From: Planctomycetota bacterium
Lineage (GTDB): Bacteria; Planctomycetota; Phycisphaerae; Phycisphaerales; Zrk34
Direction of reading: 5' to 3'
Assembly: GCA_016125255.1 (NCBI GenBank)
Contig: WGMD01000006.1
Span: 62,001 to 126,000 of the forward strand
DNA length: 64,000 bases
The translations under genes were made by a program, and so were the position numbers. Below, piece after piece: positions 7,122 to 15,866 of this stretch. The stretch's first letter is position 1, and every line of letters starts with the position of its first letter. The notes under the pieces were generated by a model. The model made no database searches, was not told the DNA's origin, and was given only the letters and a program-made list of their open reading frames with translations.

Positions 7122-10106
7122 TCAGAAGTTAAAGTCAGCTCCAATGCTGATCGACAGATCGATACCATTGGTATGCGACGTTTTGGTGACCGGACCGAAT
7201 CCGGACTGGTAATAGGTCTCGATATCCGGGTTGGTCAGGTTCTTGGCCTGGAATTTTACTTTGAAATATTTGCCGAGCTTCTGAGTGACGGTGAAGTTGA
7301 GCGTGCCATACTCGGCGGCGTAGACATTGGGGATGAAAATGCTTCCGGCGGTGGGGTCGGCGCCGGCGATGAGCGTATCCCCCTTGACGGTGTAGAAGAC
7401 GGTGAACTGGGTTCCGGTCGTTTCGACGTCATAGGTCATGAAGATGTTGTAGAGGTATTCGGGCGCATTGGTCATCGGTCGGCTGTCGTGGCGGTTGAAG
7501 GGATTGGGTGGGAGCGTGACTTCCGAGTCGATGAGCGTGGCGTTGCCGCCGATCGACAAGCCATGCAGTTCGTCCCATATCTGCTCCAAATCCTGGCGCA
7601 CTTCAAACTCAAATCCGCGTAGACGACCCTTGGGGAAGTTCTCGGCGGTGGTGTAGACGAATTCGTTGGTCGCGGCCTGCACATACTCGATGGGGTCTTT
7701 GACCTGTTTGTAGAAATACGACACGGAGACGAGGCCACCCTGATAGGGTTTGTAGTCGAAGCGTAGGTCGTAGTTTTTGAGCGAAGCGGTGGTCAGATCG
7801 GGATTGCCCACAAATACGTCAGAGCCGAGGTATTCCTGTTGCTGGATCGGCGACAGTTCCTTGAACGTCTGCCGGGCAATGGTTTCGGCGTAATTTCCGC
7901 GTATCGTGAATTTGTCGAAGGGCGAGAAGACGAAGCCGATGGCGGGCAGCACATCGTTCTGACGGAAATCGACGTCGGCGTCCCCGGGGTTGAGTTTGAC
8001 GGCGACGCCGGAGCTGGGCGGGATCCAGGTGGCGTCCTTCTCGGCCTGATTGACGATACTTAGTTCGGTCTTCTCGAATCGGACGCCGCCGATGAGTCGA
8101 AACCACTCGGTCAGCGGCATATCCGCCATGGTGTACCAGGCCGTGATCTTCTGATCGCCGGTGTAGTCGACGTCAATATCGGCGGCGGAGACGACGTGGT
8201 TCTCCCATGGGAAGAACTGGCTCCATCGCGATTCGAAGGGCCCGGTGTCGAGCGTCGAGGCGGCATTGTCGCCAAAGTTGCTGTAGGAATTCTGATCGTA
8301 AGAACGTTGGACGTGATCATTGAAGTAGCCGAGTTTGACGTAGCCCTTCTGTCCGGTCCAGTTGCGGAAAGGGAACTTGAGGTTGACGAAATATTGGTCG
8401 CTGTCTTCGGAGATGTCCTTCCAAACGCGCTGCAGATTGCCCACGGTGAAGTTTGCGGCGGGCTTGAAGGGCAGATGCTGATTGGGTGTCGTAAAGGGAG
8501 GCACAAACGGCGGGAACCCGGGATTGAACGCGGGAGCGAAGAACTGCTCGCCGAAGAGCCGCTTGTCGGGCTGATAGAGCGTCGAGGAACTGATGGCGTA
8601 GGTCCAGTCGAACTCGGGTGGGAGGATGGTGAAGTATTTTTCGGAGCCGAAGGGGTCGATGGGGAGTTTGTGTTCGCCATGAAACTGCAGCGTTTCGGTC
8701 GATCGCTCGGTGTACTGAAGCGTTTCGTTGCGATGATATGGAGCGGCCTGCGGACTTTGGTTACCGGGATCCGTCGGGTTGTTGGGGTTGTAGCCGGGGA
8801 AGTAGTAGGCCTTGCCGCGTGTGTCCTCGGCAATCGTGTCGGTGTTGTCGGTGGTGCGGTTGTACATGTAGAGCACGTTGACGGAGTTGAATTCGGATTC
8901 GAGACCGATGGTGCCCAAACCGCCCCATTGCACTTCTTCGCTGCCCTGCGTGACATCCAGGAGGGACGTATTGAACGAGCCGCTTTGCGGGACATTGTTG
9001 TCGGGCATGCCCTGCGTGAACTGAGGGGAGAGTCGCTGATGCGGCCCCAGCGACCAAAGCTGATCATCAATGCCGTTGTCGTAGAAGCTCGAATCGTGCT
9101 TGTAGTAGAAGTTGGCGAAACCGCCGAGCTTGAATCCGTCTTCGAGGTCGATCTTGCCGCCGCCGCCCATGTTCCACTTGTAGTCGATGGGCGCATCAAT
9201 AAGCTCGGGGCCGACCGCGTCGCGCGAGACGGAGGGCGTGGCAAATTCGTTGCGTGATCCGTCGTCAATTCCGAAGAAGCTCAGGCCGTCCTGATCGGAG
9301 AGGAAATGGCTCTTGCCGGTGACCTGCGTGTTGGCGCTATACTCGGTACTGACGCTGAAGATGTTCTGAGTAGGCAGGCCCTTGAGGACGACGTTGACGG
9401 CGCCGCCGGAGGCGTCGCCCTGCTGATCTGGCGTAAAGGTCTTGCTGACCTGAATGCTTTCGATGACCGCCGAGGGGAACTGGTCAAGCTGGACCGCCCG
9501 CTTGTCGGGGTCGGCGGTCGGTAGACGGACACCATTCATCTGCGAGTTGACATAGCGATCGGGCAGACCGCGCACGACGGCGTACTTACCGTCCTGCACC
9601 GTGGCGCCGGAGACGAGCTTCAGCGCAGCCGCGGCGTCGGAAGCACCGGCCCGGCTCATCAGATCAGCGCCGACGGAGTCCAGAAGCTGCGGCGCTTCAA
9701 ATCGCAGGTTCAGAAGCCCCTGCTCGGAGCCGCCGCCGATCTGAAGGTCTTGGACGATGAACTCTTCCATGTCGGTAAAGTCGCCGGTGAGCTGAACATT
9801 GACTTCCGTAAGCTGGCCCGGCGAGACGACCACATCCGCCTTAACGACCCGCGTGTATCCGTCTTTGGAGAAGACCAGCGTGTACTTGCCGGGCACGACC
9901 TGACCGAAGACGTAATTGCCTTCGTCGGACGCCACGACCTTCTCGCCCGTCTCCGCGATGAGAACCTGAGCCAATGGCAGCGGCGCATCAAAGTCCTTGT
10001 CATAGACCATGCCACGAATAGACCCCGCCTGCTGGGCCACCGCGGCGGTGGTCGTCATCAGCAGTGCGGCAAAAATGAACAGCCGGCACGAAAAACGCTT
10101 CACCAC
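7122..10106 (-). CDS. TonB-dependent outer-membrane receptor with carboxypeptidase-regulatory-like N-terminal domain
   Basis: A 994-residue outer-membrane receptor. A signal peptide (1-24) is followed by a CarboxypepD_reg-like beta-sandwich (about 29-110, 'GSIRGMVYDKDFDAPLPLAQ'), a possible TonB box ('MEEFIVQD', near 113), a plug domain (about 125-235, with 'VVRGLPDRYVNSQMNGVRLP' and 'DASGGAVNVVLKG'), and a long beta-barrel ending in phenylalanine (ADFNF), as usual for outer-membrane proteins. It imports a nutrient using energy from the downstream TonB module. The start is GTG in GTGGTGA, overlapping the upstream stop. The substrate is unknown. The size and the CarboxypepD domain favour an oligosaccharide or another large ligand over a simple siderophore, but this is inference. 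Confidence 0.93.
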   Translation of the reverse strand: MVKRFSCRLFIFAALLMTTTAAVAQQAGSIRGMVYDKDFDAPLPLAQVLIAETGEKVVASDEGNYVFGQVVPGKYTLVFSKDGYTRVVKADVVVSPGQLTEVNVQLTGDFTDMEEFIVQDLQIGGGSEQGLLNLRFEAPQLLDSVGADLMSRAGASDAAAALKLVSGATVQDGKYAVVRGLPDRYVNSQMNGVRLPTADPDKRAVQLDQFPSAVIESIQVSKTFTPDQQGDASGGAVNVVLKGLPTQNIFSVSTEYSANTQVTGKSHFLSDQDGLSFFGIDDGSRNEFATPSVSRDAVGPELIDAPIDYKWNMGGGGKIDLEDGFKLGGFANFYYKHDSSFYDNGIDDQLWSLGPHQRLSPQFTQGMPDNNVPQSGSFNTSLLDVTQGSEEVQWGGLGTIGLESEFNSVNVLYMYNRTTDNTDTIAEDTRGKAYYFPGYNPNNPTDPGNQSPQAAPYHRNETLQYTERSTETLQFHGEHKLPIDPFGSEKYFTILPPEFDWTYAISSSTLYQPDKRLFGEQFFAPAFNPGFPPFVPPFTTPNQHLPFKPAANFTVGNLQRVWKDISEDSDQYFVNLKFPFRNWTGQKGYVKLGYFNDHVQRSYDQNSYSNFGDNAASTLDTGPFESRWSQFFPWENHVVSAADIDVDYTGDQKITAWYTMADMPLTEWFRLIGGVRFEKTELSIVNQAEKDATWIPPSSGVAVKLNPGDADVDFRQNDVLPAIGFVFSPFDKFTIRGNYAETIARQTFKELSPIQQQEYLGSDVFVGNPDLTTASLKNYDLRFDYKPYQGGLVSVSYFYKQVKDPIEYVQAATNEFVYTTAENFPKGRLRGFEFEVRQDLEQIWDELHGLSIGGNATLIDSEVTLPPNPFNRHDSRPMTNAPEYLYNIFMTYDVETTGTQFTVFYTVKGDTLIAGADPTAGSIFIPNVYAAEYGTLNFTVTQKLGKYFKVKFQAKNLTNPDIETYYQSGFGPVTKTSHTNGIDLSISIGADFNF

Positions 10107-11347
10107 GGGTCTTTGAGTTCCTCATTGATGTGGCGCATCCGTGCCCACAATTCCGCGTCCGGCTCGACGGCGGCGATCGCCATCGACCGGCAGGTCGCGG
10201 AGAGGTCTTCAGCACGTGGACGGGAATTGGGATTGAGGACCCCCTGATCGACGGCGAGTTTGTAGACGGCCAGCGCCGAGGCCGTGTCGCCCATTGCCTG
10301 ATATGCTTCGGCGAGCGGACGCAAGGCGCCGCCGCGGTAGATATTGACGATCAGATCGATCTTCTCGTGGAAAAGCTTGAGCGTTGCGTCGGCATCGGCT
10401 TTGGCCTTTTCTTTGTCGCCCGCCAGGCCACGCGCGCCGGCCAGTCGCGCCCGCATGGGCACGCCGAATTCGATGGGCCACTGAGCGGCGTCAAACAACT
10501 TCTGCGCTTCATTGACCAATCGCAGCGCGTTGGGCTGATCATCGTGCTTGCGGGCCGACTCCGAGAGCGAGAGGTAGAGATTGATCACGATGAAACCGGG
10601 GAAATTCTTCGTACCATCGGTGATGCGCTTCTCAAGTTCCTGCCGCTTGGCGGCATCGGCGTAGAAGCGATCGTAGAGCGCGGCGTAGCCATCCAGACCG
10701 TTGTTCTTGAGGTCGAAGTTTTCGCCGACGACGAGTTTGTCGATGGCGGCGAGCTGGGACTTGTAGGACTCTTCGTCGGCCTGCATGGCGCGGACGCGGT
10801 CGACCTTGCCATTCTGAAAGTCCGCCACACCGGCCTGATACTTGTCAGCCCGCTTGTTGTCGCCGAGCCAGGCCAGCGTCTGGGCGATTTTGACGTTGAC
10901 CTGATCGGCGCGCCATTCGGCGAGGTCCTTGGGCAACTGCGACGCCAGTTCGATGTAATGATGCACCGTCGCGTCGTCGGCGTCGTGTCGCGCCAGGTAG
11001 AACGCCAGATCGCCATAGGCGCCGAGGCGCTGCCAGTTGTCGATCTTGGGGATGTAACTCAACGCGCGCTTGGGTTGCTCAAGCGTGAGGCATGTGGCAA
11101 CGACTTCGGCCTGCGTGCGCGAGCGGTCCTTGATGTGCGGATTCACGGGAATTTTCGTCGCTGCGTCGAAGGCGAGTTCGAGCAGGTCGGTCTGAAAGGC
11201 CGCGAGGGGTTTATCCGTCAGCGCGGCCGATTCGGCTTGGGGGGTGGACGAAGCCGGCGTTGGCACGGGCGCGGCGCCGAGTGCGAATGACGCGAAGGTC
11301 AGAAGCAGTGCGGCGGTCCATGCGGTGTGTCTGATGAGAGGAGTCAT
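10100..11347 (-). CDS. Secreted helical-repeat (TPR-like) protein coupled to the TonB receptor
   Basis: A 415-residue protein with a signal peptide (MTPLIRHTAWTAALLLTFASFALG) and a body of paired helices resembling degenerate TPR units (for example 'LAEAYQAMGDTASALAVYKLAV' near residue 370). I do not recognise a specific family. Its stop overlaps the GTG start of the receptor (GTGGTGA), so both are probably made together. A periplasmic or surface partner of the receptor, such as a ligand-handling lipoprotein-like accessory, is plausible. The chosen ATG begins the signal peptide; the frame extends 19 codons further upstream into the terminator hairpin without homology support. Confidence 0.78.
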   Translation of the reverse strand: MTPLIRHTAWTAALLLTFASFALGAAPVPTPASSTPQAESAALTDKPLAAFQTDLLELAFDAATKIPVNPHIKDRSRTQAEVVATCLTLEQPKRALSYIPKIDNWQRLGAYGDLAFYLARHDADDATVHHYIELASQLPKDLAEWRADQVNVKIAQTLAWLGDNKRADKYQAGVADFQNGKVDRVRAMQADEESYKSQLAAIDKLVVGENFDLKNNGLDGYAALYDRFYADAAKRQELEKRITDGTKNFPGFIVINLYLSLSESARKHDDQPNALRLVNEAQKLFDAAQWPIEFGVPMRARLAGARGLAGDKEKAKADADATLKLFHEKIDLIVNIYRGGALRPLAEAYQAMGDTASALAVYKLAVDQGVLNPNSRPRAEDLSATCRSMAIAAVEPDAELWARMRHINEELKDPW

Positions 11348-11373
11348 GGCTGAAATCGATTCGTTCCAAAAGA

Positions 11374-11408
11374 CCTGATGGCGGGGCATTTTCAGCCCCG
11401 CCATCAGG
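11374..11408 (-). terminator. Strong rho-independent-like terminator
   Basis: A perfect 14-bp stem (CCTGATGGCGGGGC with its complement) and a 7-nt loop lie between the beta-helix gene and the receptor operon. On the minus strand the stem is followed by TCTTTT. It would stop or reduce read-through from the three secreted-protein genes into the receptor/TonB operon, or act as an RNA-processing barrier that sets different expression levels. Confidence 0.75.
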
Positions 11409-11445
11409 ATTTCGATTCACTTATCTCGCAGCACGTGCTTTGAGA

Positions 11446-13251
11446 TTACTGAGCGATCGCACGGTAGAACTTCGCATTGTCGAAGTCCTTGATGTCCGTG
11501 ATGGACTTGGTCGTGCCGTCACCGATGATGGTGCCGACGGGGGACCAGTTCTTCATGTCGCTGGAGGACTCGACGCTGTAGACCACGCCGGCCACAGTCG
11601 CGAAGGACGTGGAGGCGGTGAGCTTGATCTCGGCGGTCGCCGGGTCGGTCGCATTGGCCGAACCGGTGAAGAAGCCGTAAGCGTCGGCGGCGGTCCAACC
11701 GCGGGCCCAGTTCACATCCTTGGAGCAAGCACCGCGGAAGGGAGCCGGGGTGAAGAAGCCGTCGGCGGGAGCCGAAGCGAAACTGGTCACCGCGTCGTTG
11801 GCCGCGCGGGGGTCAAGCCCGATGACGCGAAGTTCGGTCAGGCCACCCTTGGTTTCAGGTGCGTGCCGCTGAATGTCCTTGATGGGCTGCGCGCCGTTCT
11901 GATCGAGCACGACGTTATGGTTGGTGGAGTTGCCGGGGACAACGCCGACGGCCGTGGCGGTGGTGTAGTTGTTGCCGCCATTGCCGCCGCCGAGGTTGCG
12001 GAAGAAGACGCTGTCGTTCATTTCCGCGAGCATGCCGGAAGTCTGGGACTGATAGAGGACCGCCGGGTCATTGAAGGCACCGGGGGTAAAGGTACCGGCG
12101 TTGACGGTCGAGTGGGCGGTGAAGGGGGTGGTCCAGATTTGGGCGAAGGTCAGGGTACCGAACTGGGCAGCGCTGGCGGCGTAGCCGATCGCACCGTCTC
12201 CGTCGTTGTCATCGTTGGCGATGAGCTGTTCGCCCAGGTCCATAAAGATGCAGTTGCGATACTGGATGCGAGCACCATCGCGCCAAGCCGTGCCTTGGTC
12301 GCCGGCGATCGGCTGACCGATGGCGGTGGCGTTGTAGATGACGGCGGTGGTGACGGGCTGCGCGAAGGCGTCTTCGGCACCGTCGGTTTCGAACATGTTG
12401 TCACCGACGCCCGAGCCCTGAGCCGCGTCAGCACCGTATCCCTGAACGAGCAGGAGGAACTGGGCCTTGCCGCGCCAACCCTGATCGATGTCGAAGCAGT
12501 CGTCACCGATGTTCCAGATGTTGATGTACTTGTAGCAGACGGTGCCGCCCCAGGTTTCGATGCCGTCGTCGACGTTATTCATGATGTCGATGTGATCGAC
12601 GTCGGTCTCGCGGCCGATGCCGCCCATGGACAGGCCGTTCAGCTCGTTGGCCAGACCGATGACCTTGCCGCCGTAACGGAGGGACAGGTAGTGCAGACCA
12701 CCGCTGTCATCGTTGTCATTGTTGCCGCCGTACTGGGTTTTGGTGTCGTTGGCGTCATCGGGGGTCAGACCTTCCATGAACTGCTGGTTCAGGCCGGTCG
12801 GGGTCGCAGTGTTCTGCACGCCGTGAATGACGACGGGGACGTGGTTGGGCGACTTGCCGGTGTGCGAGGCGGAGATCAGAGCGTTGCCCATGATCGTGAG
12901 GTTGCCCCATTCGGAGACGCCTTCGTGCCAGTTGTGCAGGTCATCGAGTGAGGAGGTCATGATGACGGGCTTGTCAGCGGTACCGTTGACGAAGATCTTG
13001 GCGCCGCGGGTGACGGCGAGAGAGCCACCGCCGTTGGCCTGAGCGTCGGACTGGACGAGCGTGCCGGCTTCAATCGTGAGCGTGGCGCCCGGCAGGACGT
13101 AAATCTGCTTGGTGAGGTTGTAGGTGTTGTTGGCGGTCCAGGTCTGCGAGACCGAGATGTTCTGGGTCACGTCGACCTTGACAGCTTGGGCCCCGGTGGC
13201 GGCCAGACCGGTCATCAGACCGGCAACCGCAATGTTTTTCAGACTTTTCAT
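11446..13251 (-). CDS. Secreted parallel beta-helix-like protein
   Basis: A 601-residue protein with a signal peptide (MKSLKNIAVAGLMTGLAATGAQA). The body is rich in Gly/Asn/Asp and in short strand repeats such as 'ATLTIEAGTLVQSDAQANGG' and 'HIDIMNNVDDGIETWGGTV', typical of right-handed beta-helix surface proteins found near TonB receptors in Bacteroidota, Verrucomicrobiota and Alteromonadales. The C-terminal 60 residues ('YSVESSSDMKNWSPVG...FYRA') form a small beta module common on secreted PVC proteins. It has no recognisable lyase active site, so binding or adhesion is as likely as catalysis. AAGGA precedes the ATG. It lies 69 bp after the PEP-CTERM gene. Confidence 0.8.
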   Translation of the reverse strand: MKSLKNIAVAGLMTGLAATGAQAVKVDVTQNISVSQTWTANNTYNLTKQIYVLPGATLTIEAGTLVQSDAQANGGGSLAVTRGAKIFVNGTADKPVIMTSSLDDLHNWHEGVSEWGNLTIMGNALISASHTGKSPNHVPVVIHGVQNTATPTGLNQQFMEGLTPDDANDTKTQYGGNNDNDDSGGLHYLSLRYGGKVIGLANELNGLSMGGIGRETDVDHIDIMNNVDDGIETWGGTVCYKYINIWNIGDDCFDIDQGWRGKAQFLLLVQGYGADAAQGSGVGDNMFETDGAEDAFAQPVTTAVIYNATAIGQPIAGDQGTAWRDGARIQYRNCIFMDLGEQLIANDDNDGDGAIGYAASAAQFGTLTFAQIWTTPFTAHSTVNAGTFTPGAFNDPAVLYQSQTSGMLAEMNDSVFFRNLGGGNGGNNYTTATAVGVVPGNSTNHNVVLDQNGAQPIKDIQRHAPETKGGLTELRVIGLDPRAANDAVTSFASAPADGFFTPAPFRGACSKDVNWARGWTAADAYGFFTGSANATDPATAEIKLTASTSFATVAGVVYSVESSSDMKNWSPVGTIIGDGTTKSITDIKDFDNAKFYRAIAQ

Positions 13252-13320
13252 GATATCTGTATCCTTTTGGTTATTTTTGTGTGGTTTTGATGAATTCAGC
13301 AGTCAGTTGGACGTAGAAAT

Positions 13321-13935
13321 TTACGCCCGATTGCGGCGACGGCTGACGAGCAGACCGCCGCTAATGAGAGCCACGAACGCCGAGGTCGGCTCGGGAACAT
13401 CGCCGCCACCAGTGGTGGGACCGACGGTCACGAGGTTGGCGTTGCCCGGATCAGCGAACGGGGTGAGCGTGTCACCGTCGTTGCCGGCCGTGCCCAGGTC
13501 GGTGGCGCTGTAGAAGACGCCCGCGCCCGGACCGGAGTCGGCGGGGTTGAACGCCTTGGCGAACGCCAGCAAGAAGTAGTGATCGACGCCGGCGGTGTAA
13601 CCGCTCACACCGGCCGGATCGAGACTGGAGAAGGGGAAGGCGAAGCCGTCGGTGATCTGACCCAGATCGAGGATCAGGTCGTCGGCGTCCCAGACAAAGC
13701 TGGTGGCGTTGTCTTCGGGGGCCACGGCCTGATCGGTGTACGCACGGCCGTTCCAACCATCATTGTCCAGGTCGAGCACCATGACGTACGTGCCATCGGT
13801 GATCGTCACGCCATTCTGATCGGCCAGCGGCGTGTTCGTGCCGGCGAAGGGCGAGAACGTCACCGTCGCCTTGGCGGACACAGCCATCACAGCCATGACC
13901 ATCAATGCACCCATCATCATCTTCGTCGTGTTCAT
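13321..13935 (-). CDS. PEP-CTERM sorting domain protein
   Basis: A 204-residue exported protein. It has an N-terminal signal peptide (about 1-23) and a C-terminal PEP-CTERM anchor: VPEPTSAF, a hydrophobic stretch, then the basic tail SRRRNRA. Such tails are recognised by exosortase (EpsH/XrtA-type), which cuts at the PEP motif and attaches the protein to the envelope or exopolysaccharide. No exosortase gene is in this window. The middle is acidic and low in charge contrast ('MVLDLDNDGWNGRAY') and I do not recognise its function. It lies between the TIGR02597-like and beta-helix genes. Confidence 0.9.
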   Translation of the reverse strand: MNTTKMMMGALMVMAVMAVSAKATVTFSPFAGTNTPLADQNGVTITDGTYVMVLDLDNDGWNGRAYTDQAVAPEDNATSFVWDADDLILDLGQITDGFAFPFSSLDPAGVSGYTAGVDHYFLLAFAKAFNPADSGPGAGVFYSATDLGTAGNDGDTLTPFADPGNANLVTVGPTTGGGDVPEPTSAFVALISGGLLVSRRRNRA

Positions 13936-13956
13936 ACTGAGTTCCTTCGTCCTTAG

Positions 13957-14886
13957 TTAGTAAGGCTTGGTGATGCTCACCTTCGTGCCGGCTTCACTCG
14001 AAGGCAGGCGGAAAGTGAAAGATTCGGAGGGATTGAAAAGCTCATTGCCCGTCACGCCCGCACCGACCCAGTTGGCGCCGACCGACAGCGCGGTCTTGGA
14101 CGCCGACTTGTTCGTGCCGGTCGAAGCGTTGTTGTAGAAGAGCACCTGACGCTGCGAACCGCTCAGGCCCGCGTTCTTGAGCACGACCGCCACCGGGTAG
14201 CCGGTGCCGATGTTCATGTCGCCGTTGGGCCCGATGAGCATGCTCACGGTGTAGTCCGGCACGGTGCCGAACGTGAAGAGCTTGAGCTGCTGACCGGAGG
14301 TGTTGCGGACGATGAACTGCGTCTCGGGCTTGAGGATCGTGTTGTTGTTGGCGCTGCCGACCCAGTTGCCGTTGACATGCAGACTCGTCGCCGACGCCGA
14401 GCGATTCTTCGACAGCGGGAACGAGTTGCTGTAGACGAGAATCTGCGTCGAGTTGTTGAGGAACGAAATCCCCAGGAAACCTTCGGGGAAGATGCTGCGG
14501 ATCGTGTGATGCTTGTAGATGCGGAACGTGTTGCCGTTGGAGACCTGGGCCAGCACGTTCGCATCTTCGATCGTCAGCGTCGTCGCCGTGTTGGAGGTGA
14601 TCGTAGTCCAGAGGCCCTCGCCCGTGCCGTCAACGAAACGGACGTAGAACTTGCTGCCGTTGAAGGCGCCGGAGGTCAGTCCGCCGCCGACGGTGATCAC
14701 GTTGCCGCTCTTGCTCGACACGGTGAACGTGCCTTCAACCTTCTGATTGAACGGCACAGTGACGCGCACGTCGGTACCGGGCGGAATCGTGATGGCGTTG
14801 TAGCCCTGCACGCCGCCGGCTTGCACCGACGCGACGCTCAGAGCCAGCAGCATCATCGCTGCGATTGCACTTGCTGTGTTTTTCAC
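13957..14886 (-). CDS. TIGR02597-family secreted protein
   Basis: A 309-residue protein with a signal peptide (about 1-23). Its opening 'NAITIPPGTDVRVTVPFNQKVEGTFTVSSKSGNVI' and the beta-strand-rich body with 'FRIYKHHTIRSIFP' resemble the TIGR02597 family of secreted proteins known mainly from Verrucomicrobiota and Planctomycetota. Two 'GANWVGAG/GNWVGSAN' segments suggest an internal duplication. The biochemical role of the family is not known. It is the first gene of this run; AAAGGG lies upstream of the ATG as a ribosome binding site. Position suggests a cell-surface component of the uptake locus. Confidence 0.75.
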   Translation of the reverse strand: MKNTASAIAAMMLLALSVASVQAGGVQGYNAITIPPGTDVRVTVPFNQKVEGTFTVSSKSGNVITVGGGLTSGAFNGSKFYVRFVDGTGEGLWTTITSNTATTLTIEDANVLAQVSNGNTFRIYKHHTIRSIFPEGFLGISFLNNSTQILVYSNSFPLSKNRSASATSLHVNGNWVGSANNNTILKPETQFIVRNTSGQQLKLFTFGTVPDYTVSMLIGPNGDMNIGTGYPVAVVLKNAGLSGSQRQVLFYNNASTGTNKSASKTALSVGANWVGAGVTGNELFNPSESFTFRLPSSEAGTKVSITKPY

Positions 14887-15245
14887 ACCTAACCCTTTCT
14901 GCTATTTGGTGGATGAACGGTCCGAAAGATAAGTCTCGATTGTTTGCATTGCGTGAGCGTTGTGTATGGTTCTGTTAGTTCCGTTAAGCACTCCTTTCCT
15001 TTGACGCGCACAATCATCGCGCACGCTTCCTGTGGAAAACTCACCGCGAGCGACATGCTTGTCGCTCTCCGCAGCATCCCGACTCGTCATTACGTCCAGT
15101 AAAACACGCCAATGTTTGTGCAGCGTTTGCCTTGGCGCTTGATTGAGTTAACTGAGGCCGTAAATCTTGCTCATGTGACTCGCAGAAATTGAACAATCGC
15201 CGTGGCAGACTTGTAGAGCATTGTTCATGAAGCGTTCAAACCACG
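14887..15245. other. 359-bp non-coding gap with a stem-loop
   Basis: This gap separates the T2SS operon end from the TonB-locus run and must hold the promoter of the TIGR02597-like gene (minus strand). It is less GC-rich than the flanking genes. The clearest structure is GAGCGACA-TGCT-TGTCGCTC at 15048-15067, a perfect 8-bp stem with a 4-nt loop, which may lie in the leader of that gene or terminate the T2SS transcript. Short open frames here have no family resemblance. I see no tRNA or known riboswitch. Confidence 0.5.
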
Positions 15246-15863
15246 CTAGGGAACATCCTTGTGGTGCACACTTGTCATCATTACCAATTTCTCCTTCGCC
15301 CACGCCACCCACTCCGGTCGCGTATCTCGCATGATTAATTCGCTTAACAACTTTTGCGTTTCCTGATCATGATCGCCCCGCCGCACGCGCGCCCGCACGA
15401 GATTGCCGAGAATCTGCGGATTGTCCGGCTCCATATCCACCGCCTCCCCGTAAATCTCCACCGCCTCGTCCAGCTTCCCGACCATCTCCATCACCATCCC
15501 CAGATTGTTCCGCGGCTCGGGCTGATGCGGCATGGCCTTGATCGCGTACTGAAACTCCCACGCGGCGAGGTAGAACTTCTTCTGGTGGTAATAGACCTTG
15601 CCGAGGTTGTTATGCGCCGGGCCGAAGGTGACATCCGCCGTCAGCGCGCTCTTAAGCGCCGCTTCAGCTTCCGGGTACTTGCCTTCGCTAAGCAGCTTTA
15701 GTGCCAGGTGATTCTCCGCCCGCGCCATCTCCGTGTCGCGATTCGGCGCGTCAGCCACGGTTTCATAGGCCCCGCCGCTCTTTTGCGAATTGGCGCAGCC
15801 CGCCAGCAGCATCGCCGTCGCCGCAAGAACGCATACTCGACTGAGGTTGATCCATCGCGTCAT
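15246..15863 (-). CDS. TPR lipoprotein at the end of the T2SS operon
   Basis: A 205-residue lipoprotein. The lipobox LAGC places the acylated cysteine at residue 23. Three or more TPR units follow (about residues 50-160), for example 'AEAALKSALTADVTFGPAHNNLGKVYY' spacing. This resembles PilF/PilW-type lipoproteins that help secretin assembly at the outer membrane. It starts 3 bp after the gspM stop, so it belongs to the T2SS operon and could be a pilotin for GspD. That role is inferred from position and architecture only. Confidence 0.85.
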   Translation of the reverse strand: MTRWINLSRVCVLAATAMLLAGCANSQKSGGAYETVADAPNRDTEMARAENHLALKLLSEGKYPEAEAALKSALTADVTFGPAHNNLGKVYYHQKKFYLAAWEFQYAIKAMPHQPEPRNNLGMVMEMVGKLDEAVEIYGEAVDMEPDNPQILGNLVRARVRRGDHDQETQKLLSELIMRDTRPEWVAWAKEKLVMMTSVHHKDVP

Positions 15864-15866
15864 CGG

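Noticed and set aside
14889-15090. Two overlapping 62-codon frames in the gap upstream of the TIGR02597-like gene
   Set aside because: Different frames of the same stretch, no motif or ribosome binding site; the region fits a promoter/leader better.
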